Numbered from the stretch's first letter, positions 28,721 through 38,694 are shown. The stretch: DNA of 64,000 bases from Gammaproteobacteria bacterium (GCA_018222405.1 JAAFAI010000009.1:1-64000); one strand, 5' to 3'. Translations and numbers: made by a program. The notes: generated from the sequence alone by a model not told the origin.

Positions 28721-30064
28721 CTATACGTTTTCCTGCTGGGGTTGCCGCGCAGTTTTAAGGGCATTGTGAATGTCGTCCACTTGCCGACTGTCCAGTTTAT
28801 ACCAACGCATCAACAACACTACCACTAAAGACATAGCAGCCGGTATTAAACAAAAAGACAAAGTAATACCGCGACTTACCCGCTCATCGATGTTGTTGGC
28901 TTCATAACCATAATAGGCCAGCGCCCAACCCGCCAGTGCACTGCCAAGGGCGATACCTAACTTAATAAAGAACACTATGGTGGAAAAGGTCATTGCGGTT
29001 AAGCGTGTACCAGTCTGCAGCTCGCCGTAGTCTGTCACATCACCCATTTTCGACCACAGTAATGGCGAGGTCATTTGCAGCACAAATCCCCACAAAAAGT
29101 GAATCGCCAAAGCCCCTGCCCACATGGTCGCAGGCAGGAAATAATTAACAATACACAACCCCGCACAAGAAAGCTGTAACACTTTGTATAACAGTACTTT
29201 ATCGCAGCGGCGGGTAAATGGATGAGCCGATGCAGCGCCCAGAATGCCGCCCACCATTGCCAGCGACACAAACAGCGTGACATCATCAGGGCGTTGCAAC
29301 ACATACTTCACGTAATAAATAGCCAGTGCATTGCGCAATACTATCCCGGTGAGCAGCACCATGCTGACAATACACAAAATTCGGCACTGGTCGTTATGCC
29401 ATACAGCCTTTAACTGCTCTCTTACCGGGGAGGGTGGCCCATCGGCCGGTAACACCCTTTCTCTGGTGCCTGCGAAACACAAGAGAAATAGCACCATGCC
29501 AACCAACCCCATAGTTAGCATGGTGAGCTGGTAACCGCGCGCATCATTGCCAGCCCCGAACCAATTGACCATTGGCAGTGTGCACAGCGACACAATGAGT
29601 CCCCCTAACATGGCAAACACAAAGCGATAAGACTGCACCGACACCCGCTCCAGCGGGTTCGCAGTAATAACGCCGCCAAGCGCAGAATAGGGGATATTAA
29701 TTGCGGTATACATCAACATTAACAGCACGTAGCTGGCAATGGCGTAGGTCAGTTTACCGTTATAGTCGGTATCAGGAGTAGTAAAAGCAAGCACACTGAT
29801 AAGCGCAAATGGCAGGGCCATCCAAAGCAAATAGGGTCGATAAGCACCCCACCGGGTGCGGGTTTTATCGGCCAGGGAACCCATCAGAGGATCGGTTACC
29901 GCATCGATCAATCGTACCAATAAAAAGATACTGCCAACAGTTGCTGGATTGAGCCCAACCACATCGGTGTAGTAGAAAGTAAGAAACAAAATGACCGTCT
30001 GAAAGACAAAGTTGCTTGCTGTATCGCCAAGCCCGTATGCAACTTTTTCTTTTACACTAATCAT
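28721..30064 (-). CDS. GPH-family sugar:cation symporter
   Basis: Inner-membrane transporter of the glycoside-pentoside-hexuronide family within MFS. The 447-residue product has twelve predicted helices and the family signatures GDTASNFVFQTVILFLTFYY at the N-terminus and DAVTDPLMGSLADKTRTRWG near residue 55. Placed between a GH1 beta-glucosidase and a LacI regulator, it most likely imports a beta-glucoside disaccharide with Na+ or H+. It starts 24 bp after the GH1 stop. Confidence 0.92.
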   Translation of the reverse strand: MISVKEKVAYGLGDTASNFVFQTVILFLTFYYTDVVGLNPATVGSIFLLVRLIDAVTDPLMGSLADKTRTRWGAYRPYLLWMALPFALISVLAFTTPDTDYNGKLTYAIASYVLLMLMYTAINIPYSALGGVITANPLERVSVQSYRFVFAMLGGLIVSLCTLPMVNWFGAGNDARGYQLTMLTMGLVGMVLFLLCFAGTRERVLPADGPPSPVREQLKAVWHNDQCRILCIVSMVLLTGIVLRNALAIYYVKYVLQRPDDVTLFVSLAMVGGILGAASAHPFTRRCDKVLLYKVLQLSCAGLCIVNYFLPATMWAGALAIHFLWGFVLQMTSPLLWSKMGDVTDYGELQTGTRLTAMTFSTIVFFIKLGIALGSALAGWALAYYGYEANNIDERVSRGITLSFCLIPAAMSLVVVLLMRWYKLDSRQVDDIHNALKTARQPQQENV

Positions 30065-30088
30065 TAAATGTCCAGACAGCTATGGAGT

Positions 30089-31423
30089 TTAGCGGCGTTG
30101 TTTAAGCCATTCACTGAGTTTCAGGGCACTTTGTTTAGGTAGCCGTTGCTGGGTTGCAAAATCCACATGCACTATGCCAAACCGCTTAAGATACCCTTCC
30201 GCCCATTCAAAATTATCCAGCAGACTCCACACAAAGTAACCTCTGATGTCCACGCCTTTTTCCATTGCTTCGGCAACAGCCTGCATGTGGTCCTGGAGAT
30301 AATTCATCCGCACTTTATCATGCACCTGACCGTCTTGTACCAGGTCATCTTCAGCCATTCCATTCTCGGTAATAAAAAGTGGCGGCAAATCATACTCATT
30401 ATGAAGCTGAAGCAATAAATCACACAAGCCTTGCGGATAAATTTCCCAGTTCATTGCAGTGACAGGTACGTTGTCATCAGGCGGCAGGATCTCAAAGTGA
30501 CCTCCCGGGCGGGCCTGCACCAGAGCCCGGGTATAATAGTTAACCCCGAGATACGCCATGGGCGCAGCAATTATTTCCAGGTCGCCCGGCTCAATTAATG
30601 GCTTTTCAGCCTCGGGTAATGTGTTCAGTAACGGCGGGTATTTACCCGTCAACACAGGGCTCACATACCAGTCGTTAAAATGGGCTTTGGCCAGCAAGGT
30701 AGCCTGCGTATCAGCCTCACTGTCAGTCGCCGGATAATAAGTTGTAAAATTAAGTACCAGGCCGCTTGGAATATGCGGGCAGACCTCGTTGAGCTCCTGA
30801 ATAGCTAATCCATGAGCAAGCAGAAGGTGATGAGCGGCCTTTTTACCGTACTGCTTACCGATTTTACCCGGCGCATGAACGCCTATTTCGTAACCAAGAA
30901 ATGCGCTGCAATAAGGCTCATTGAGCGTAGTGTAAGCACTTACTTTGTTGCCAAATGCCGTGGCAACAATACGGCTGTATTCCGCAAATGCGTAGGCCGT
31001 AGCGCGGTTAAGCCAGCCGCCCTTATCTTCCAGAAATTGCGGCAACTCCCAATGATAAAGCGTCACATACGCCTTCAGGCCACGTCGTTGCAATTCATCG
31101 AGTATTTTAAGATAAAAAGTCAGACCTTCCTGGTTAACACTGCCGTCAGCACAAATGATCCTTGGCCAACAAACGGAAAACCGGTAAGCATCAAAACCCA
31201 GTTCATCAATCAGCGCAATATCCTGTTGCCACAGATGATAATGATCGCAGGCCGTACGGCCATCGGAGTTGTCCTTTACTGCGCCGGGAACCTGGCAAAA
31301 TGTGTCCCATATACAGGGCTCGCGTAATTCGCTGGCGCCTTCGATCTGAAACGACGAAGTAGCCACCCCCACCGTAAAGTTCGGATCACTGAGCGCACTA
31401 CTGATTGAAAAACCTTTAATCAT
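30089..31423 (-). CDS. cytoplasmic GH1 beta-glucosidase
   Basis: Retaining glycoside hydrolase family 1 enzyme that splits beta-linked glucosides. From the ATG at 31423 it is 444 residues; AGGTG lies 11 bases upstream, and a GTG at 31438 is an alternative. The acid/base Glu is in TLNEP (about 169) and the nucleophile Glu in FITENG (about 358). N-terminal VGVATSSFQIEGA and C-terminal WSLLDNFEWAEGY are family signatures. No signal peptide is present, which fits hydrolysis after import by the downstream symporter. Confidence 0.95.
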   Translation of the reverse strand: MIKGFSISSALSDPNFTVGVATSSFQIEGASELREPCIWDTFCQVPGAVKDNSDGRTACDHYHLWQQDIALIDELGFDAYRFSVCWPRIICADGSVNQEGLTFYLKILDELQRRGLKAYVTLYHWELPQFLEDKGGWLNRATAYAFAEYSRIVATAFGNKVSAYTTLNEPYCSAFLGYEIGVHAPGKIGKQYGKKAAHHLLLAHGLAIQELNEVCPHIPSGLVLNFTTYYPATDSEADTQATLLAKAHFNDWYVSPVLTGKYPPLLNTLPEAEKPLIEPGDLEIIAAPMAYLGVNYYTRALVQARPGGHFEILPPDDNVPVTAMNWEIYPQGLCDLLLQLHNEYDLPPLFITENGMAEDDLVQDGQVHDKVRMNYLQDHMQAVAEAMEKGVDIRGYFVWSLLDNFEWAEGYLKRFGIVHVDFATQQRLPKQSALKLSEWLKQRR

Positions 31424-31509
31424 CTTACATTTACGCACCTAACGCAGTGATTAACGTCAGCTTGCGGCCACCTCTTTCAGAATAATACCGTCATAAATCA
31501 GGCTTCAAT

Positions 31510-31523
31510 TGTAAGCGCTTTCA
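31510..31523. promoter_or_regulatory. LacI-type operator 1 (GH1-symporter-lacI operon)
   Basis: TGTAAGCGCTTTCA is a near-perfect palindrome around the central CG, typical for LacI-family operators. It lies 87 bp before the GH1 ATG, just after the stop of the CPBP gene. Two closely related sites lie upstream of the GH3 gene. Confidence 0.85.
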
Positions 31524-31547
31524 TTTTTTATACAAGTTATTTACATT

Positions 31548-32255
31548 TTAATTCATGTCATTGCCGCGTCGCCGCTGCATGAAGATAGTCGCAGTGATAC
31601 TCAGAATCATTGTGCTCAGGCGCAGCAGGTTAGCGTACTGACTGCCAATAGCCGTGGTATCTACCTGCCAGATTACCCAACAAGCGTTCATCAGTATGTG
31701 CAGTGTGGCCACCAGCCAAAGGTTGTGTCGCCAGGCAACAAACAGCCACGCAAACCATAAACCACCAATGCCCGTAAACACGCTTGCCATCAGCGCCTCA
31801 GTAAACGTTGCGCCCTGAAACCAGTGCCCAATACCAAATAAAACGGCGTTCACCAGCGCTGCAGGTAACAATCGCCAACCTGCCACCTTAATCAACATAC
31901 CCACTAAAAAGCCTCGAAACATCAGTTCTTCCAAAAAGCCTGGTAAAAGCGCTTTCGTGACTAACATTGTGGGCGCAAACTGAGCGGGAGCGTCAGATAC
32001 AGCAAACCCTATCAGCATGGGCGAAACAAAAACCAGCCCCCACAGAACGCCCACTTCAGCGGAAGACGATAACCCGGTAATCGAGAACAAGCGTTTACCC
32101 AGCAGCGGCCAGCACGCAGCAATGGAAAGGATCCAAGTGATGTACGAAAATCCATAGTCCGGAAGATATTGCGACGGTATCCATTGCGAAAGATGTGTAA
32201 CGATATAAAAAGTGGCCAGAATAAATAGAGAATATGTCAGCTTCCGTGATGTCAT
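31548..32255 (-). CDS. CPBP/CAAX-type intramembrane metalloprotease
   Basis: Polytopic membrane protein of the CPBP (Abi/CAAX, Rce1-like) family. The 235-residue product has about seven to eight helices and the family motifs EELMFRG (EExxxR, about 109-114), FGIGH (FxxxH) and HILMN (HxxxN), which form the metal site in Rce1. The substrate is unknown; members act in bacteriocin immunity, peptide maturation or stress. It sits between the two arms of the beta-glucoside regulon on the same strand as the GH1 operon, without an obvious functional link. Confidence 0.85.
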   Translation of the reverse strand: MTSRKLTYSLFILATFYIVTHLSQWIPSQYLPDYGFSYITWILSIAACWPLLGKRLFSITGLSSSAEVGVLWGLVFVSPMLIGFAVSDAPAQFAPTMLVTKALLPGFLEELMFRGFLVGMLIKVAGWRLLPAALVNAVLFGIGHWFQGATFTEALMASVFTGIGGLWFAWLFVAWRHNLWLVATLHILMNACWVIWQVDTTAIGSQYANLLRLSTMILSITATIFMQRRRGNDMN

Positions 32256-32419
32256 AAAGGTGTCTGCCTGAAAGGATAAGTATCATGACAAAGCGTATAA
32301 CGCAGACCGCCACCTCACATGTGCCAAAAGTCACATAAACAAAATTACGTTATCAGGCAGCTGTTTTTGCTCACGGTTAACAGGCCGTAGGTTTCCGGCA
32401 AACACCATAACACCGACAA

Positions 32420-32433
32420 TGTAAACGCTTTCA
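32420..32433. promoter_or_regulatory. LacI-type operator 2
   Basis: TGTAAACGCTTTCA differs by one base from operator 1. It lies 260 bp before the GH3 start and 165 bp before the CPBP start. With operator 3, 156 bp away, it could support repression by looping. The rest of the 437-bp gap between 32256 and 32692 holds only AT-rich promoter-like sequence. Confidence 0.75.
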
Positions 32434-32575
32434 GTAAATTATTAAATACTGCCCTAAGATATTATTAATCAGGGTTAATCGGTTGCATTTAAGCCACAAT
32501 TTTCAAAATTACGGTGATTTATGCGCTTTCGCAACTTACAGAAAATACTTTCTGAGCTGTTTCCCTACAAGAAAA

Positions 32576-32589
32576 TGTAAGCGCTTGCA
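32576..32589. promoter_or_regulatory. LacI-type operator 3 overlapping the GH3 promoter
   Basis: TGTAAGCGCTTGCA is a near-perfect palindrome. It overlaps a candidate -35 (TTGCAT, 32585-32590), which is followed after 16 bp by a -10 (TATACT, 32607-32612). Repressor bound here would block RNA polymerase. The GH3 gene starts 80 bp after the -10. Confidence 0.85.
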
Positions 32590-32692
32590 TTTTTAGAATT
32601 TATACTTATACTCTCACAACAAATTATTAACATTCGTTCATTGGTTTCGCAGTGCTTAAGCATTCGCAGGGGTTATAATCCGGAGAATAATA

Positions 32693-35203
32693 ATGAAATC
32701 ATTTACTTTGTCAGTGGCTGCAGCAGCCATTGGGGTTGCAGCGTTAACCGCTTGCAGCACATCAGAAACTGACAGCCAGGCTGCCGATACGGTATCTGTT
32801 CCGGATTACTGGCCGCAAATTCAATCGCCTATCACTAATAAGCAAGCCGTTGAAGCCAAGGTTGAAGCGCTGCTGGCCGATATGACGGTAGAACAAAAGG
32901 TTGCGCAGCTTATCCAACCAGAGATTCGCGATGTAACGGTAGAAGATATGCGCCGCTACGGTTTTGGCTCTTACCTTAATGGTGGTGGTTCTTTTCCGGG
33001 TGCAAACAAACATGCTACCCCACAGGAATGGATCGATCTGGCCGAAGCCATGTACCAGGCATCTACAGATGACTCACTCGACGGCAGCAGCATCCCAACC
33101 ATGTGGGGCACCGACGCAGTGCATGGTCACAATAACGTGATTGGTGCCACACTGTTTCCGCACAATATTGGCCTGGGAGCCATGCGGGATACGACGTTAA
33201 TTGAAAAAATAGCCACCGCTACCGCCAAAGAAGTACGTGCCACCGGCATAGACTGGATTTTTGCTCCCACCGTTGCGGTTGTCCGCGATGATCGTTGGGG
33301 CCGCACCTACGAAAGTTACTCCGAAGATCCCGCCATTGTGGGTGAATATGCACGCGCCATCGTTACCGGCCTGCAAGGGGATATCAGCGACGGCAACATC
33401 GACGACCAGCATGTTATTTCAACCGTCAAACACTTTGTTGGCGATGGCGGTACCGATAAGGGTGATGATCAGGGTAATAATCTGGCCAGCGAAAAAGAGC
33501 TGTTCGACATTCATGCACAAGGCTACGTGCACGGCTTAAATGCCGGTTCACAATCTGTAATGGCATCTTTTAATAGCTGGCATGGCGAAAAAATACACGG
33601 TAGCAAATACTTACTAACTGACGTTCTGAAAGACAAAATGGGCTTTGACGGGTTTGTGGTAGGCGACTGGAACGGCCACGGCCAGATCCCGGGCTGCACT
33701 AACGATAACTGCCCGCAGGCATTACTGGCTGGTTTGGATGTTTATATGGCTCCGACTCCAACCTGGAAGCCTTTAATGGAAAACCTGATTGCTCAGGTGA
33801 ACAACGGTGAAATCCCCATGTCACGTCTTGATGATGCCGTTAGCCGGGTTCTGAGAGTTAAATTACGCGTTGGCCTGTTCGACCTGCCTTCACCGGCTAA
33901 TCGCAGCCTGTCTGGTGACATGTCGGTTATCGGTGCCGATGAGCACCGCGAAATCGCCCGAGAAGCCGTGCGTAAATCACTGGTTATGCTTAAAAATAAC
34001 CAACAACTGCTACCGCTTACGCCAGATAGTCGGGTACTGGTCGCTGGTGACGGCGCGCACAACATTGGTAAGCAATCCGGTGGCTGGACCATTACCTGGC
34101 AGGGCACCGGTAATGAAAACAGTGACTTCCCGGGTGCTACCTCTATTTACACCGGGATTGAGCAAGTCGTTGAGGCCGCCGGTGGTGAGGCTGAATTAAG
34201 CGTAGATGGCAGCTTCACAGAAAAGCCTGATGTGGCGATTGTAGTATTTGGTGAAACACCCTATGCCGAAGGTAACGGTGATATCGCCAATGTGGAGTAT
34301 CAGCGTGGCGACAAGCAGGACCTGGCGCTGCTGAAATCCCTTAAAGCGCAGGGTATCCCGGTAGTTTCGGTATTCATTACCGGTCGCCCGTTGTGGGTAA
34401 CGCCTGAACTAAACGCCTCCGATGCCTTTGTGGTTGCCTGGTTACCGGGCTCAGAAGGCGGCGGAGTAGCCGACGTGCTGTTTAGCAAACCCGATGGCTC
34501 GGTAAACTACCCAATGCACGGTAAACTGTCTTTCTCATGGCCTGCCGATCCATACCAGAATCCGGTCAATAAGGGCGATGGTAAACAACCGCTGTTTGCC
34601 TACGATTATGGCCTGACCTATGGCGATAACACAGATCTGCCACAACTCGATGAGTCTGTGAATAGCGCTGCCAACGTCGCCGGCGATACGGTAATCTTCC
34701 AACAAAGCGTACAACAGCCCTGGTCACTTATCGCCACCAGTGCCGGCAAGCAAGGCGCAATGAACAGTAACGTATTGAATGTTAACACCCTTAGCATCCG
34801 TACTGCCGACCGCCACGTGCAGGAAGATACCCTGCAGATTGAGCTGGGCAGCAGCGAAGACAGCATTCGCTTCTTCTCGCCCTTCCCGGAAGATCTGCTC
34901 GATCACGCAGTGCCCACCGGTGTACTGGCATTTGATTTCCAGGGTTCAGCAACAACCGGGATAACCGTTTCCATGTCTTGTGGTGAAGGCTGCGAGGCTA
35001 AACTTGCCCTGGATGACTTTACCACTGCTGACAGCGACTGGCAGAGCGTATCGATCCCATTGAGCTGCTTTGTTGATAAAGGCTTAAATCTGCGTGAGAT
35101 ATACGTGCCTATGGCACTCTCTGCCAAGGATGCTACCGAGTTTAAACTGTCAGATATCCGCTTTACCCGGGTAGAAACGCCTGTCGCCTGCCCTGGCTCC
35201 TGA
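32693..35203 (+). CDS. lipoprotein GH3 beta-glucosidase
   Basis: Exported glycoside hydrolase family 3 enzyme cutting beta-glucosides outside the inner membrane. The 836-residue product has a lipoprotein signal peptide with lipobox LTAC (Cys21), the N-terminal TIM barrel with KHFVGDGGTDKGDDQG, and the nucleophile Asp325 in GFVVGDWNGHG. The alpha/beta sandwich follows and a C-terminal domain of about 170 residues resembles ExoP-type beta-glucosidases. It complements the cytoplasmic GH1 enzyme. Expression is likely controlled by LacI operators 2 and 3. Confidence 0.95.
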   Translation: MKSFTLSVAAAAIGVAALTACSTSETDSQAADTVSVPDYWPQIQSPITNKQAVEAKVEALLADMTVEQKVAQLIQPEIRDVTVEDMRRYGFGSYLNGGGSFPGANKHATPQEWIDLAEAMYQASTDDSLDGSSIPTMWGTDAVHGHNNVIGATLFPHNIGLGAMRDTTLIEKIATATAKEVRATGIDWIFAPTVAVVRDDRWGRTYESYSEDPAIVGEYARAIVTGLQGDISDGNIDDQHVISTVKHFVGDGGTDKGDDQGNNLASEKELFDIHAQGYVHGLNAGSQSVMASFNSWHGEKIHGSKYLLTDVLKDKMGFDGFVVGDWNGHGQIPGCTNDNCPQALLAGLDVYMAPTPTWKPLMENLIAQVNNGEIPMSRLDDAVSRVLRVKLRVGLFDLPSPANRSLSGDMSVIGADEHREIAREAVRKSLVMLKNNQQLLPLTPDSRVLVAGDGAHNIGKQSGGWTITWQGTGNENSDFPGATSIYTGIEQVVEAAGGEAELSVDGSFTEKPDVAIVVFGETPYAEGNGDIANVEYQRGDKQDLALLKSLKAQGIPVVSVFITGRPLWVTPELNASDAFVVAWLPGSEGGGVADVLFSKPDGSVNYPMHGKLSFSWPADPYQNPVNKGDGKQPLFAYDYGLTYGDNTDLPQLDESVNSAANVAGDTVIFQQSVQQPWSLIATSAGKQGAMNSNVLNVNTLSIRTADRHVQEDTLQIELGSSEDSIRFFSPFPEDLLDHAVPTGVLAFDFQGSATTGITVSMSCGEGCEAKLALDDFTTADSDWQSVSIPLSCFVDKGLNLREIYVPMALSAKDATEFKLSDIRFTRVETPVACPGS

Positions 35204-35264
35204 GTGTGTGTGCCCTGTGGCCGGGACCATTTGATTGGCCCGGTCACCCTCCAGGGGCCATACG

Positions 35265-36209
35265 CTACTTAGTATTATCCCGGCAACGTTCTCCGGGCAT
35301 TTCAAATTCTATCGTTGTATGGTCCAGGTTAAAGGGTTCAAGCGCTGTGGCGATCCGGGCTTTTAATTCAATCAGAGCAGTCACATCAATGCGCTGCTCC
35401 AGCTCAAGATGTGCTGTAAGCACGTGACTGGCGCCATCCAGCGACCAGAAATGAACATGGTGCAAAGCACCTACGTGCTCAATCTCCTCTAATGAAGCTA
35501 AAATGGCGGCGCGCTTATCATTATCCGGGTTAACCTGAAGAAAGAGCTTCACCGTGTAAATAACATGCTTCACTACGTTAAACAGAATAAACAGGGTGAA
35601 GATTACCGACAACAGAGGATCCAGCACCGGCCAGTCAACAAACTGCAGCACGATAGCGACTATCAACACCGCCACCCAGCCAAGTAAATCCTCCAGCAGA
35701 TGCCAGTTGAGAACCTTCTCGTTTAAGGTGTCTCCACCGTGCAACTTGTAAGCGGCGAAGCCATTTGCCGCAATGCCTAAAATAGCCAGCATTATCATTC
35801 CTTCAGTCACCGGCATTTCAGGAGACCATAAACGTGGAATGGCTTCCGTTAGTACCCATACCGAGCCGACAACCAGGATCAAACCATTAATTAAAGCTCC
35901 CAGTAAGCTAAGGCGCTTAAACCCATAAGAATACTGTTCGGTAGCGTCGCGCTTACCTACTTTATTGAGATACCAGGCAAGGCCTATCGATAGGGAATCG
36001 CCCAAATCATGCACAGCATCGGCCATGATCGCCACACTATTAGTAAGCCAGCCGCCGACAAACTCGATAATGGTAAAAATAAAATTGAGCCAGAACGCCC
36101 AGCTGATTCTGTCTTCAGCGATATCATGGTGATGATGATGATGCTCGTGACCATGGTCATGAGCGTGAGAATGATGGTGGTGACCCTGCTCCTGGCCATG
36201 TTTGCTCAT
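35265..36209 (-). CDS. CDF-family zinc/cobalt exporter
   Basis: Cation diffusion facilitator (ZitB/CzcD type) that exports Zn2+ by proton antiport. From the ATG at 36209 it is 314 residues; a GTG at 36218 is possible. The N-terminus is a His-rich metal-binding tail (clusters of HHHH and HHHHHH). Six helices follow, with the transport-site motifs MADAVHDLGDS (helix 2) and HLLEDLLGW (helix 5), which give the H/D-x3-D pairs. A cytoplasmic C-terminal domain ends the protein. It is convergent with the GH3 gene. Confidence 0.92.
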   Translation of the reverse strand: MSKHGQEQGHHHHSHAHDHGHEHHHHHHDIAEDRISWAFWLNFIFTIIEFVGGWLTNSVAIMADAVHDLGDSLSIGLAWYLNKVGKRDATEQYSYGFKRLSLLGALINGLILVVGSVWVLTEAIPRLWSPEMPVTEGMIMLAILGIAANGFAAYKLHGGDTLNEKVLNWHLLEDLLGWVAVLIVAIVLQFVDWPVLDPLLSVIFTLFILFNVVKHVIYTVKLFLQVNPDNDKRAAILASLEEIEHVGALHHVHFWSLDGASHVLTAHLELEQRIDVTALIELKARIATALEPFNLDHTTIEFEMPGERCRDNTK

Positions 36210-36267
36210 AGTGGACACTCTGCAACGGTTTGAAATCTAATGAGCTATCAGCATAGCCATTACCCTG

Positions 36268-38001
36268 CTATCTGATCAATGGATTTATCGGCTCATAACG
36301 AAACGTCGTCGTTCTGATATCGGAATTCGGGCAGTCTGCGCGTAGCCCGTCGGCCCCTAAAAGTAACCAATCCTCTCTGTGTGCCCGCCCTACAGAGTGC
36401 CCTTTGGATAGGTCTAAACACAAAGATTCACGACTGGCGGGTAGCAGCAAACGTCCTGCAGGGTTCATCTTTAGCCACTGCCACGCAGCATATATCTCGG
36501 CGTCAGGCGGCGTATGATAACCAAAATGCACAACTGGCCGACGAGCAAATAGCATAAACTGCTCCCCGGTATCGAGCAGGGCAATTTCGCTATTGGCAGG
36601 CACACTGCTGTTTATTGCCTGCCATACTCCGGCTGGTGTGCGAATGGGGTTAAGTAAGCTGGCAAATCCCACACTGTAACTGCACCATACTACCAGCATA
36701 GTTACGCCCCAGGCCTGCCAGCCTGCTCTGCGGCGCACCACAAACAATGCTACCAATACCGCCAGCCCTGTGGTCAGAAACAGAACGCTGCCATCCAGTT
36801 CATAGCGTTGATTAAGTTTAGCAACAGGCCCGGTATCAACTAAACCCAATCCGCCTGAAATGAAAAAGCTGCTGCCAATCAGCAGAGGCAATCCCCATAG
36901 CGTACGGGACAACCACTTTTTGTCAGCGATGTGCGGCATAAAAGGTGCCATGGCCAACGCCAGCATCGGTAGCGCCGGCAGGATATAGACCCCACGCTTG
37001 CCCGGACTCATGCTAAAAAACACCAGCACCAGCAACACAAACCCCAGCGGCATCACAATACGTGCATCATTCTTTTTCCAGGCGCTGCGCCAGTGTGGCC
37101 ATTGCCAGGGTAATAACACCACCAGCGGTAGCCACGCCCAGGGCACTACGTTTACCACAAAGTACCAGAATGGCTTGATGTGGTGCCAGGAGTTGGCGTA
37201 TCGGGTGACTGTCTGCTTCATCAGGATATTGTCGCGATAAGCGTTATAGGCCGGATCTAACCTGCCATCCACAGCCAGCAGCATTGGCAGTAGCCACAGC
37301 AACAATGTTACCAGCATGGTCAGTACACCTGTTGCCCACCAACCCCAATGATATCGCTTCGGTAAAGTTTGCAGTGAGGTCTGGCGCCACAACACAAGAG
37401 CATAGGGCAGCAACATTAACAGGGGTAAAAAACCAACCCCTTTGGTCATAATACCCAAACCCATGGCCACACATCCTGCCAGCCACCAGGTAATATGCCC
37501 TGCCTGGCACAGCGTCGCACGCAGTAAGCCATAGCAGCCCAGCGTCACCCACATGCACACACTGGCGTCGATTTGCGCGCTTTTTGCCTGTAGAACAAAC
37601 TGCACACTGGCCAGCAGTATTCCGGCCGCCCACCAGGCTTCCCGGCTTCCCCACAAGCGGCGGCATATATCAAAAACCGCTAGCACGGTGACTGTGCCAG
37701 CGATGGCTGATGGTAATAAAAAGGCGATATACAGCGAGCCGGTAATAGCGTAAAAAATCGCGATAGACCACATAAATAATGGTGGTTTATCCGGATACAG
37801 TTCGTTTCCTCGCATCGGGAACAACCACTGTCCTGTTTCCACCATGTCTTTAGCAATTAGCGCAAAACGGGGTTCATCGGCGGGCCAGGGAGCCCGCAGC
37901 CCAATTCCCAGGGCGAGCAGTAAAAAGGTCAGTAAACCAAGCCAGATTAAATCTGAGCGCTGGTAGCGACTGACAGAAGGCAATAATAAATTCATAGTCA
38001 A
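36268..38001 (-). CDS. GT83/ArnT-like lipid-linked glycosyltransferase
   Basis: Polytopic inner-membrane transferase of the ArnT/PMT type that moves a sugar from undecaprenyl phosphate to lipid A or another envelope acceptor. The 577-residue product has about twelve helices. The first periplasmic loop carries the family signature PADEPRFALIAKDMVETGQW and YPDKPPLFMW. It is third in a GT2-VTT-GT83 operon, directly abutting the VTT gene. The donor sugar is unknown; arnA/arnB are not present here, so L-Ara4N is not demonstrated. Confidence 0.88.
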   Translation of the reverse strand: MTMNLLLPSVSRYQRSDLIWLGLLTFLLLALGIGLRAPWPADEPRFALIAKDMVETGQWLFPMRGNELYPDKPPLFMWSIAIFYAITGSLYIAFLLPSAIAGTVTVLAVFDICRRLWGSREAWWAAGILLASVQFVLQAKSAQIDASVCMWVTLGCYGLLRATLCQAGHITWWLAGCVAMGLGIMTKGVGFLPLLMLLPYALVLWRQTSLQTLPKRYHWGWWATGVLTMLVTLLLWLLPMLLAVDGRLDPAYNAYRDNILMKQTVTRYANSWHHIKPFWYFVVNVVPWAWLPLVVLLPWQWPHWRSAWKKNDARIVMPLGFVLLVLVFFSMSPGKRGVYILPALPMLALAMAPFMPHIADKKWLSRTLWGLPLLIGSSFFISGGLGLVDTGPVAKLNQRYELDGSVLFLTTGLAVLVALFVVRRRAGWQAWGVTMLVVWCSYSVGFASLLNPIRTPAGVWQAINSSVPANSEIALLDTGEQFMLFARRPVVHFGYHTPPDAEIYAAWQWLKMNPAGRLLLPASRESLCLDLSKGHSVGRAHREDWLLLGADGLRADCPNSDIRTTTFRYEPINPLIR

Positions 38002-38694
38002 TTAGCGCGTTGAAACAGTGCTGGCAGGTTGTTGCTGATACCAGCGATAGAGGTGTGCGCCAAGTAACACCGAACACACCAGTAAGCTCAGGCTAACGCT
38101 GATCTGCCACGAAGACATCTGTTCCATGCCCTGCCCCATAAGGGCGAAAGTTAGCATCTGCGGCACGTACCCCAACGCCGATGCGCTCACAAAAGCCCGG
38201 CCTTTAATGGTACTGGCACCCGCCACAATATTGGTGAGCGCATTACTGCCAATAGGCAGTAATCTTATTGCCAGGGTCGCGGTATAGGGTTTTCCTGCAA
38301 GCAGCGGATGGAGTTTTGCGATCACGCCGGGAAAGCGGCGCTTGACCCAAGCCTGGAAAAAGTAACGGGAAATCATAAAAGTCGTTGCACAGGCAATGGC
38401 TGCCATCGCGGTGGAAAGTAACGTGCCTGCTGTCACGCCCAGCAGGCCACCACCAATAAAAGCCACTATCTGACGAGGAAACCCCACCAGCATCAACAAC
38501 ACGCCGGTTACAACAAGCAATGGCCAACCAAGAATGCCCTGAGCGGTAAGCCACCGTTCAACAGCCTGCGGATCCGCGTATTCACCGAGGCTCGCCATTT
38601 TTACCAAACCGGCAATAACCAGACAGGCTATCAGCGGCTTTAACAGCGCACGTATACTCGCTTGCAAACGATTCATAGTACTGGTTTTAGGCAT
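38002..38694 (-). CDS. TVP38/TMEM64 (VTT) membrane protein
   Basis: Inner-membrane protein with a VTT/SNARE-associated Golgi domain, related to DedA. From the ATG at 38694, which overlaps the GT2 stop as TGATG, it is 230 residues with about six hydrophobic segments and the family motif GFPRQIVAFIGGGLLG. Some DedA/VTT proteins recycle undecaprenyl phosphate. Between a GT2 that would load a sugar on this carrier and an ArnT-like enzyme that would unload it, a role in flipping or recycling the carrier is plausible (inference). Confidence 0.85.
   Translation of the reverse strand: MPKTSTMNRLQASIRALLKPLIACLVIAGLVKMASLGEYADPQAVERWLTAQGILGWPLLVVTGVLLMLVGFPRQIVAFIGGGLLGVTAGTLLSTAMAAIACATTFMISRYFFQAWVKRRFPGVIAKLHPLLAGKPYTATLAIRLLPIGSNALTNIVAGASTIKGRAFVSASALGYVPQMLTFALMGQGMEQMSSWQISVSLSLLVCSVLLGAHLYRWYQQQPASTVSTR

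Noticed and set aside
30812-31327. 171-codon open frame on the plus strand
   Set aside because: Entirely antisense to the GH1 beta-glucosidase, which has both catalytic motifs; composition is that of a shadow frame.
36110-36200. repeat-like ATG/ATC-rich tract in the CDF gene
   Set aside because: It is the codon run for the His-rich N-terminal metal-binding tail, not an independent repeat.
37244-37666. 140-codon open frame on the minus strand
   Set aside because: Different frame inside the ArnT-like gene, with low-complexity Cys/Gly composition.
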